From an uncultured Shewanella sp. (lineage in GTDB: Bacteria; Pseudomonadota; Gammaproteobacteria; Enterobacterales; Shewanellaceae), in the NCBI GenBank assembly GCA_947503555.1, contig CANNEE010000005.1, forward strand, positions 1 through 64,000: a DNA stretch of 64,000 bases, in the 5' to 3' direction. Positions 57,528 to 64,000 of the stretch are shown piece after piece (position 1 is the first letter of the stretch; each line of letters begins with the position of its first letter). The position numbers and the translations under genes were made by a program. The notes beneath the pieces are model-generated. The model had not been told where the DNA came from. It saw only the letters and a list, made by a program, of their open reading frames with translations, and ran no database searches.

Positions 57528-57554
57528 GCCCACTCTTTGAGTGGGCTTTTTTTT
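57528..57554 (+). terminator. Intrinsic terminator of unit 3
   Basis: GCCCACTC and GAGTGGGC around TTT, then T8. Confidence 0.95.
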
Positions 57555-57814
57555 GCCTTTAGCAGGCTGTTTTTGTGTGAACGATCCAATTTTAATTGTT
57601 CTGCTTAGCAAAAGATCCCGCTTTGCTTTATTTCGCTTTTCTTTACTAGCCTCACACTTGCAAAATCTCTATACTCTGGCGCCATCTCGATATGAGATGA
57701 AAGTGGTGTAAATTGTTTCTTGTTAAGCTGCTGTATTTATTCTTTTCAAGTAATTTCTTGGCACCTCTGTACCCACAATAAAAAAATATTTAACCCATTC
57801 AAGGGCCCAGTTCC

Positions 57815-59104
57815 ATGTTAGAACAATTGTTTAAACTGAAAGAAAATCAAACTAGCCTAAAACAGGAGGTGATAGCAGGTTGCACCACCTTCCTAACCAT
57901 GGCTTATATTATTTTTGTTAACCCTATGATGCTTGCTGATGCCGGTATGGATCAGGGGGCTGTGTTTGTCGCGACCTGTTTAGCCGCTGCAATTGGCTGT
58001 CTAATTATGGGGTTAATGGCGAACTACCCTATTGCTCTTGCACCAGGTATGGGTCTAAACGCCTTTTTTACCTATACAGTTGTCGGTGAAATGGGCTATA
58101 GCTGGGAAACTGCTCTTGGCGCTGTGTTTATGTCGGGGATCTGTTTTTTAATTTTATCTTTAGTCAAAATCCGCGAGTGGATAGTTAATAGTATTCCCAT
58201 GTCCCTAAGGCTAGGCATTGCTGCAGGTATAGGTCTGTTTTTGGCGCTTATTGGTCTTAAGAGTGCAGGTATAGTGGTTGCAAGTCCTGCAACTCTTGTG
58301 ACTATGGGAGATATTACTGCGTTTCCTGCTGTGATGTCGGCATTGGGCTTTTTCTTAATTATTGCCATGGTGCAACGGGGGATGAAGTCTGCTGTGCTAT
58401 TAAGCATCTTGTCTATTACTGTATTAGGCTTGCTGTTTGGTGATGTTCAATATGCAGGCCTAGTGTCTACGCCGCCCTCTGTCGCACCAACTTTTATGAA
58501 AATGGATCTTTCGGCTGTGCTTGAAATCAGCATGATATCGGTCATTTTTGCTTTTCTATTTGTCGATCTATTTGATACTTCAGGCACCTTGGTGGCCGTG
58601 GCTCAGCGCGGTGGTTTATTGGATGATAAAGGTCGCTTACCTAGGCTTAATCGAGCATTGAGCGCCGATAGTACGGCAACTATTGCGGGTGCCATGTTAG
58701 GTACCTCTACGACAACAAGCTATATCGAAAGCACCGCGGGAGTGAGCGCAGGTGGGCGTACTGGATTAACGGCTGTCGTAGTGGGGCTGCTCTTTATTGC
58801 TGCACTTTTCTTCTCCCCACTAGCGGGTATGGTGCCAGCCTATGCAACTGCTGGAACACTTTTCTATGTAGCGATTTTGATGATGTCTGGTCTTATGCAT
58901 GTTGAATGGGAAGATTTAACCGAGGCCGCACCTGTGGCCGTGGTATGCATATTAATGCCATTAACTTTCTCTATTGCGTCGGGCATCGCCTTTGGCTTTA
59001 TCGCCTATGCAGTGATTAAGCTCTTGTGTGGACGCTTTAAAGAGCTTAACGCAGGCGTGATTGTATTGGCGTTACTGTTTATTGCTAAATTCATCTATGC
59101 CTAA
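57815..59104 (+). CDS. AzgA-family purine permease (NCS2)
   Basis: 429 residues, about 12 helices. AGCTTFLTMAYIIFVNPMMLADAGMD, NYPIALAPGMGLNAFFTYTVVG and FVDLFDTSGTLVAVAQRGG are the AzgA/AdeP/GhxP signatures. It takes up adenine, guanine or hypoxanthine with H+; the exact base cannot be told. It begins 261 bp after the array terminator and is probably independent. Confidence 0.92.
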   Translation: MLEQLFKLKENQTSLKQEVIAGCTTFLTMAYIIFVNPMMLADAGMDQGAVFVATCLAAAIGCLIMGLMANYPIALAPGMGLNAFFTYTVVGEMGYSWETALGAVFMSGICFLILSLVKIREWIVNSIPMSLRLGIAAGIGLFLALIGLKSAGIVVASPATLVTMGDITAFPAVMSALGFFLIIAMVQRGMKSAVLLSILSITVLGLLFGDVQYAGLVSTPPSVAPTFMKMDLSAVLEISMISVIFAFLFVDLFDTSGTLVAVAQRGGLLDDKGRLPRLNRALSADSTATIAGAMLGTSTTTSYIESTAGVSAGGRTGLTAVVVGLLFIAALFFSPLAGMVPAYATAGTLFYVAILMMSGLMHVEWEDLTEAAPVAVVCILMPLTFSIASGIAFGFIAYAVIKLLCGRFKELNAGVIVLALLFIAKFIYA

Positions 59105-59157
59105 GGTTGAGAAATAAAAGGTTTAAATAAAGTTAGTAACTTGTGATGTTTTGATTA

Positions 59158-59187
59158 GAGGTCATACAATGTATGGCCTCTTTTTTT
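59158..59187 (+). terminator. Intrinsic terminator of the purine permease gene
   Basis: GAGGTCATAC and GTATGGCCTC around AAT (one G-U), then T7. Confidence 0.93.
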
Positions 59188-59308
59188 GAGCTATCAATAA
59201 AAAATCCCCATAAGTCTCTAGGATTAATGTTATTCAGTATCAATTCAGGGGCAGATTCGGTATAAAAATACTATTAGTTTACTTAATCATGCACTAGAGA
59301 GGATTGAA

Positions 59309-60415
59309 ATGATCGCTTATCGCCGAGTGGTGGTAAAACTGGGAACCAGCGTGCTGACATCTGGTAGTCAGGCGTTGGATAAGGCCCATATGGTGGAATT
59401 AGCAAGGCAGATGGCACAGCTGATGAAATCTGGGGTTGAAGTTGTACTTTGTACTTCTGGTGCTATTGCCGCCGGACGCGAACATATGCAGTTTCCCAGT
59501 TTGCCCGATACTATGGCTAACAAGCAATTATTAGCCGCAGTTGGGCAGAGCCAACTTATTCTTGCATGGTCTAATTTATTCGCCTTATATGGCTTGCACG
59601 TTGGACAATTGTTGCTGACTCGCGCCGATCTGCACGATAGAGAACGATATCTTAATGCTAGGGATACGCTAAATGCTTTATTGGCGCAGAACATTATTCC
59701 CATTATCAATGAGAATGATGCGGTTGCGACTAATGAGATTAAGGTCGGTGACAACGATAATCTATCTGCTAGGGCCGCGCTGCTGTGTGATGCTGACCTC
59801 TTGATATTACTGACAGATCAGCCCGGGCTGTTTGATGCCGATCCGAGATCGAACCCTGATGCGAAGTTAATCAGTAAGGTGACTAATATTGATGACAGTC
59901 TGCGTCAATTGGCCGGTGGTGCCGTCTCTGGTTTAGGGACTGGTGGTATGGCGACTAAGTTAGAAGCGGCAGATCTCGCGCGCCGCTCTGGAGTCGAAGT
60001 GGTTATCGCCTCAGGGCATCACCAAGATGTGATAGCAAAAGCGGCACGTCGTGTCGATGTTGGTACCCATTTTTGCACCACTAAAAACCCATTAGAAAGC
60101 CGTAAACAATGGATTCTTGCAGGTCCTGCTACTCGTGGCAAGTTAGTCCTTGACGATGGCGCCGTGCTGGCCGTCACTCAAAAGGGACGTAGTCTGCTAT
60201 CTAAAGGTGTTGTCGAAGTCATGGGGGAATTTGACCGTGGTGCAACGCTGCAGTTAGTGGATAAAAAAGGCAAAGAAGTGGCGAGAGGAATGAGCCGCTA
60301 CAGTGCTAGCGCGGCTCGGAAAATTGCGGGTTTTCATTCAGATGATATCGAAGGTCTAATTGGCTACGACTATGGCGATGCCATCATACATAGAAACGAT
60401 ATGGTCGTTTTATAG
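59309..60415 (+). CDS. proB: Glutamate 5-kinase
   Basis: 368 residues. The amino-acid-kinase domain ([49 protein letters not shown]) is followed by a C-terminal PUA domain from about residue 275. First step of proline synthesis, feedback-inhibited by proline in the family. GAGAGGA precedes the ATG. 27 bp before proA. Confidence 0.96.
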   Translation: MIAYRRVVVKLGTSVLTSGSQALDKAHMVELARQMAQLMKSGVEVVLCTSGAIAAGREHMQFPSLPDTMANKQLLAAVGQSQLILAWSNLFALYGLHVGQLLLTRADLHDRERYLNARDTLNALLAQNIIPIINENDAVATNEIKVGDNDNLSARAALLCDADLLILLTDQPGLFDADPRSNPDAKLISKVTNIDDSLRQLAGGAVSGLGTGGMATKLEAADLARRSGVEVVIASGHHQDVIAKAARRVDVGTHFCTTKNPLESRKQWILAGPATRGKLVLDDGAVLAVTQKGRSLLSKGVVEVMGEFDRGATLQLVDKKGKEVARGMSRYSASAARKIAGFHSDDIEGLIGYDYGDAIIHRNDMVVL

Positions 60416-60442
60416 TGATTGAACAAATAAGGGGCTTGATAG

Positions 60443-61705
60443 ATGAATGACTATTTAGAACGACTGGGACAGAAGGCTAAAAATGCGAGTTATCAACTTG
60501 CGAGCTTAAATGCTCAGCAAAAGAATCAATTACTGACTTCGGTGGCAAAGGCGCTAACGCTAGCGAGGGATGAGATTTTGGCTGCTAATCAAAAAGATAT
60601 TGAAGCTGCAAAAGACAATGGCTTGTCGAATGCACTTATCGATAGACTTTTACTAAATGAAGAGCGCTTAATGGGAGTGATTGGCGATATCGATAATGTG
60701 GTTTCCCTTGCCGACCCCATTGGCAGTGAATTTGATAGTCAGCTACTGGATAACGGGCTACGACTATGTAAGCGAGCCGTTCCTCTGGGTGTGATTGGCG
60801 TGATTTATGAAGCGCGCCCTAATGTAACCGTAGATATTGCAACCCTTGCGCTAAAAACCGGTAATGCGGTGATTTTACGTGGTGGTAAAGAGACACTTGA
60901 GTCCAATAAGGTGCTGTGCCGAGTTATACGCCAAGCATTAGTGGAACAGGGGATTGATGAGAATAGCGTTCAATTGATTGAAAGCCCTGATAGAGAGCTA
61001 GTTTCAGGTCTGCTAAGGCTTGATAAGTATGTTGATATGATAGTGCCCAGAGGTGGACAAGGATTGCAGAGGTTATGTGCCGAGCAGGCAAGTATTCCTG
61101 TTATTCTTGGTGGTATTGGTATCTGTCATCTTTATGTTGATAGTAAGGTTGACCAACAAAAGGCAATCGAAGTGATTGCCAACGCTAAAGTGCAAAGACC
61201 AACTGTATGTAATGCGCTAGATACTTTGCTGGTTCATGAGCAAGTGGCTCAGAGCTTTGTTCCTCAGGTTTGTGAAGCCTTGCATAAATTAGGAGTCGAC
61301 TTCTATGGCTGTGAAAACAGTGCAAAGTTAGCTGCCGATTTGGATATTAAGCTGCAAATGGCAACGTCTGAATCATATGCTACGGAATGGTTAGCATTGA
61401 CCTTAGGTGTTCGAGTGGTCAAGGATATCGATGAAGCAATTGCTCATATTCGTCAATATTCTAGTGGCCACTCTGAAGGCATATTGACCGATGATATTCA
61501 TCAAGCTGCCTACTTCCTTAATCAAGTGAATTCTGCTGCTGTGTATGTCAATGCCAGTACCCGTTTTACCGATGGCGGTCAGTTTGGGCTGGGTGCCGAA
61601 GTTGCGGTCAGTACCCAAAAGCTTCACGCTCGTGGTCCTATGGGGCTTGAGGCGTTAACTACCTATAAATGGCTGGCTAGCGGCGATTATACGAGCCGAA
61701 GTTAA
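60443..61705 (+). CDS. proA: Gamma-glutamyl phosphate reductase
   Basis: 420 residues. The catalytic Cys is in [22 protein letters not shown] contacts include [18 protein letters not shown] and ILRGGKE. It reduces gamma-glutamyl phosphate to the semialdehyde. Co-transcribed with proB and followed by a terminator. Confidence 0.96.
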   Translation: MNDYLERLGQKAKNASYQLASLNAQQKNQLLTSVAKALTLARDEILAANQKDIEAAKDNGLSNALIDRLLLNEERLMGVIGDIDNVVSLADPIGSEFDSQLLDNGLRLCKRAVPLGVIGVIYEARPNVTVDIATLALKTGNAVILRGGKETLESNKVLCRVIRQALVEQGIDENSVQLIESPDRELVSGLLRLDKYVDMIVPRGGQGLQRLCAEQASIPVILGGIGICHLYVDSKVDQQKAIEVIANAKVQRPTVCNALDTLLVHEQVAQSFVPQVCEALHKLGVDFYGCENSAKLAADLDIKLQMATSESYATEWLALTLGVRVVKDIDEAIAHIRQYSSGHSEGILTDDIHQAAYFLNQVNSAAVYVNASTRFTDGGQFGLGAEVAVSTQKLHARGPMGLEALTTYKWLASGDYTSRS

Positions 61706-61769
61706 CTAACCTTTGCTCGGAATAAGCAGCGCTCATTATTCCGAGTTGAGGTTAACTATGATTAATGTA

Positions 61770-61799
61770 AAAGCCCCTAATCGTAAGACTAGGGGCTTT
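61770..61799. terminator. Bidirectional intrinsic terminator
   Basis: AAAGCCCCTA and TAGGGGCTTT around a 10-base loop. It serves proBA and the convergent 61815 gene. Confidence 0.85.
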
Positions 61800-61814
61800 A
61801 TACATTAATAAGCG

Positions 61815-62141
61815 TTATTGGCCTGGAAAAGGTGGCGGGCTCTGATAGGTTAAGAAGGCGATGAGCCACACCATTAAGAAGACGGCACACATTAAACTGG
61901 TGAAGCCTCTGAATGCAATGATGTACTCTTGTGTATACAAAAAGTACCGTTCGCGTATTTTTTTCGTCAATCCAACTGTGGGTAATAAAAAGGCACAATA
62001 CAACATCACCACCATATTGGAGAAGCTATTACCATAGAGTTGTTCATATACGACTAAACCTAAGCAGATCAGGCTTGCCAGAATAGAGATATTACGACTG
62101 AGGCTAGATTCCTCATAAAATTGATCATTTGGCTTATCCAT
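61815..62141 (-). CDS. Uncharacterised membrane protein, three helices
   Basis: 108 residues from ATG 62141 (AGGAAG seven bases upstream; an upstream ORF start has no RBS). Three hydrophobic segments (SILASLICLGLVVYEQLYG, VVMLYCAFLLPTVG, FTSLMCAVFLMVWLIAFL), charged loop KKIRERYF. Not recognised. Adjacent to proBA in the opposite direction. Confidence 0.7.
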   Translation of the reverse strand: MDKPNDQFYEESSLSRNISILASLICLGLVVYEQLYGNSFSNMVVMLYCAFLLPTVGLTKKIRERYFLYTQEYIIAFRGFTSLMCAVFLMVWLIAFLTYQSPPPFPGQ

Positions 62142-62334
62142 TTGCCATCTTCCTATTGTTTGTTCCGTTTTAAGCACGTGCTATTCAGCTGTTATAAACA
62201 TTTATTGGTTAGCTAATCCAATAAATGTGCGCCGCTGTTTCCTTGTCCTTGCCTAGTTAGGTATAACCTGTTGTGAAAAAATGATCAAATCAAATCTCGG
62301 CTATTGCCGACTTGTTCCAACCTTTTGGTGATGT

Positions 62335-62808
62335 TTACTGTTTTATTGCGGCAAAACGGCCTCTACAAAGATTGGCAAGATCAGTCGGAGAGATTGCTAT
62401 TTGCAGCCCGCGTTTACCACCACTGACAAAGATTTTTTCATGGTCCTTGGCGCTCTCATCGATCAATGTGGTTAAGGTTTTTTTTTGTGCTAAGGGACTA
62501 ATGCCACCGACTAAATAGCCAGTAGATTTCTCTGCTTGAGCCATAGAAGCCATCTGCAGCTTTTTAAGTTTTAGCTGTTTGGCTAAGGCTTTTAGGTTAA
62601 GTTGTGAATCTACTGGTACGAGTGCAACGGCTAGCGGCGCACTTGCTTCATCAGCAGCAACGAGTAGGGTTTTAAATACTTGAGCGCGAGCTTGTCCTGT
62701 TGCATTTGCGGCTTCTTCACCAAAATTAGTGCAGTTGGGATCATGTTGATATTCAACAAGTTCAATATTGAGCTTATGTTTTTTTGCGAGTCTAACTGCC
62801 GGTGTCAT
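62335..62808 (-). CDS. ybaK: Cys-tRNA(Pro)/Cys-tRNA(Cys) deacylase YbaK
   Basis: 157 residues. Conserved VFKTLLVAADE with the catalytic Lys, MASMAQAEKSTGYLVGGISPLAQKK and RGLQIAISPTDL match YbaK (EbsC). It hydrolyses mischarged Cys-tRNA(Pro). Monocistronic. Confidence 0.94.
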   Translation of the reverse strand: MTPAVRLAKKHKLNIELVEYQHDPNCTNFGEEAANATGQARAQVFKTLLVAADEASAPLAVALVPVDSQLNLKALAKQLKLKKLQMASMAQAEKSTGYLVGGISPLAQKKTLTTLIDESAKDHEKIFVSGGKRGLQIAISPTDLANLCRGRFAAIKQ

Positions 62809-63070
62809 TGTAATCTTCTGTTATCAAGAGGTAGAAGGCCTTAGTTTAAACCAACATTAGGTGCTTGTTAGTGCAAATGGCGAGAAAGGCTAATCTTGTT
62901 CACATTCTTATCGTTTTTTGTCAAAAAATGAAATTAATGGCGACTCATCATTTCTACAAAAAGTTATCTCTCTGTTTTTATTGGTTAAAAATGTTGGCTT
63001 GTTGTTTGCTTAATGTGAGCAGTATTTCGATAACAAGATGATATCAAGTTCACTATAAGGAATTTTCACT

Positions 63071-63721
63071 ATGCCAATGTTGCAATCACTTTCGTTAATC
63101 AGTGTCTTTTCTGTGAGTTTAGCAATAAGCGGCGCTGTCTATGCCGATGACAGTAAGCGCTTAACACGTACCTTAGAGTACAGGGAGCAAGTTGTAGAGC
63201 TGGATGTTGAAGTGGGGCAGGCTCAGCTGATTGCAACCGACGAGCAAGCCATTCGGGTCGAGGTCGATATTAAGGCATCGGAAACCTCTTGGTTCGAGCT
63301 TTTTGGCTCAACCGATGTAGCCGATATAGAGCTCGCAACTAGCGTCAGTGATAACAAGATTCGTCTTGCATTGTCGGATCAAGGAGATATTAATCAGACG
63401 TGGCGTGTTTACCTTCCTCGTAATGCGTCAGTCATTATGGATATGGGAGTGGGACAAGTCGAAGTCGATGGCATGCAAGCCGATGTCGATATCGATGTGG
63501 GTGTAGGAACGGCAGAAGTGAGCTATTCCCACGAATATCAGAAAGTAGAGTTGAAATCTGGCGTAGGTGAGGTGCGTGTCGATGATAATATGCTTAAACA
63601 TAAAGTCATTCGTAATTTGGTGAGCCAGTCTGTGAGCTGGCAGGCACCTAATTATCACCAAGATATGAGTGAGCTGAATGTTAAAGTCGGAGTTGGTGAG
63701 GTTATCGCCACCCATCTCTAA
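63071..63721 (+). CDS. Secreted beta-repeat protein, DUF4097-like
   Basis: 216 residues with a signal peptide cleaved near VYA-DD. The rest shows a repeated MGVGQVEV / VGVGTAEV / SGVGEVRV / VGVGEVIA pattern at 18-30-residue spacing, typical of beta-solenoid DUF4097-type domains. It is probably periplasmic. Function unknown. AAGGAA precedes the ATG. Confidence 0.7.
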   Translation: MPMLQSLSLISVFSVSLAISGAVYADDSKRLTRTLEYREQVVELDVEVGQAQLIATDEQAIRVEVDIKASETSWFELFGSTDVADIELATSVSDNKIRLALSDQGDINQTWRVYLPRNASVIMDMGVGQVEVDGMQADVDIDVGVGTAEVSYSHEYQKVELKSGVGEVRVDDNMLKHKVIRNLVSQSVSWQAPNYHQDMSELNVKVGVGEVIATHL

Positions 63722-63780
63722 TCTCTAACTTGTGGATTGAGGCTTTATCTTTCTAGATAGCCAAGGTGGATTTGCCTTGG

Positions 63781-64000
63781 CTATTTTGTTGTCTGTACTT
63801 TTTCACCATATTTAGCAATCAGTTTTGGGCAGAGTTGCTGCAGCATCAGAGCGCTGAGAATAAGTGCTAGGCCGATAAAGGTGGAACTGGCTATGGTTTC
63901 ACCAAGAATTGTCGCGATAAAACCAATAGATAATACAGGAGAAAGAAACACGAGCGTACTGACCTTGGCTGTATGGCTTGCAGTTTTTAGCGCCATTAAC
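63781..64000 (-). CDS. EamA/DMT family transporter, C-terminal part (gene continues past the window)
   Basis: The last ~73 codons: two helices (VFLSPVLSIGFIATILGE and TFIGLALILSALMLQQL) and a short basic tail, as at the end of EamA proteins. The Met at 63996 is internal, not a start. The N-terminal part lies beyond 64000. Confidence 0.75.
   Translation of the reverse strand, partial: LMALKTASHTAKVSTLVFLSPVLSIGFIATILGETIASSTFIGLALILSALMLQQLCPKLIAKYGEKVQTTK

Larger units (their letters stand above)
54841..57814 (+). repeat. Tandem array of four structured-RNA/microprotein units (54.97-57.55 kb)
   Basis: Nearly 3 kb without conventional genes. Four same-strand units share a 16-bp-spaced promoter with a TGTAAT…ATTACA dyad on the -35, a core CTCCAAGGAATCGAGTGAC (A to T at one position in the first unit), and, in three, a 32-codon ORF. 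Units: 0 (degenerate) 54966-55408; 1, 55504-56024; 2, 56121-about 56600; 3, 57037-57554. Units 1 and 3 are almost identical over 520 bp and their ORFs are identical. Unit 2 diverges in the leader and the 3' region. The spaces between the units (55409-55503, 56025-56120) and 57555-57814 show no gene. Confidence 0.9.

Noticed and set aside
54966-57554. CRISPR or IS-type explanation for the repeats
   Set aside because: Units are long (0.45-0.52 kb), promoter-to-terminator ordered, carry ORFs and covarying helices, and have no short direct repeats with spacers, no transposase and no terminal inverted repeats.

Overview
The window looks like the chromosome of a marine Shewanella-type gammaproteobacterium. 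The evidence is a solitary outer-membrane multihaem cytochrome of the OmcA/MtrC/UndA class, a complete Na+-NQR operon with apbE and nqrM, a haem-bearing/ferroxidase pair of bacterioferritins, a DUF3622 protein, SirB1/SirB2, and the lolB-ispE-prs // hemA-prfA-prmC-sirB2-sirB1-kdsA gene order. Nearly everything is ordinary core genome. I see no prophage, integron, CRISPR array or intact transposase.

Layout: 1-400 holds two tRNA-Leu(UAG) genes. 410-7.7 kb holds a Na/Pi cotransporter, an 11-haem surface cytochrome, and a ToxR/CadC-type regulator followed by a thioredoxin and a methyltransferase-like gene. 7.9-9.3 kb has a divergent ydhR/lysR pair. 9.3-20.2 kb is the prs-ispE-lolB and hem/prf/prm/sir/kds cluster, interrupted by a GNAT gene apparently broken by a MITE-like insertion. 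20.2-29.7 kb carries transporters, type II NADH dehydrogenase, gshA, psiE, a DksA-type zinc finger protein, panE, vanZ-like and yajQ. 29.7-40.9 kb has ampG, cyclophilin, yajG, a small outer-membrane protein, DUF2804, a sterol desaturase-like protein, a diguanylate cyclase, rlmG, an AlkB homologue, an ACT-domain regulator, bolA and luxS. 41-48.7 kb is nqrABCDEF-apbE-nqrM. 48.8-54.8 kb has a Fur-boxed bfr pair, a LexA-boxed dinB, pepD and an M17 aminopeptidase. 57.8-64 kb has an AzgA-type purine permease, proBA, small membrane proteins, ybaK and a truncated DMT transporter.

The unusual part is 54.9-57.6 kb, a nearly 3-kb stretch without conventional genes. It holds a tandem array of about 0.45-0.52-kb units. 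Three units are intact enough to encode a 32-residue microprotein (start MSYTG, middle TWF, end LRGGLY). Each has the same promoter layout: a CRP-like site, then a TGTAATTWAATTACA palindrome like the HexR operator lying on the -35, a 16-bp spacer and TATAAT. Each has a long 5' leader that shares a 19-nt core (CTCCAAGGAATCGAGTGAC) between helices that vary with compensating changes. Two nearly identical units also have a mutually exclusive anti-terminator/terminator arrangement and a 7-codon upstream ORF, and a 3' UTR of three hairpins ending in a strong terminator. A fourth, degenerate unit keeps the promoter, core, 3' hairpin and terminator but has lost the ORF. I read this as a family of carbon-status-controlled RNAs that carry a microprotein. 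The regulators, the ligand and the function are inference; I do not recognise the family.

Functional connections: ApbE flavinylates the NqrB/NqrC threonines, and both SGAT motifs are visible; NqrM assists maturation of the complex. The two Bfr subunits split haem binding and ferroxidase chemistry. Several genes start at TTG or GTG (lolB, prmC, gshA, ampG, prs, nqrC, dinB, pepD), and the calls here follow the ribosome binding sites.
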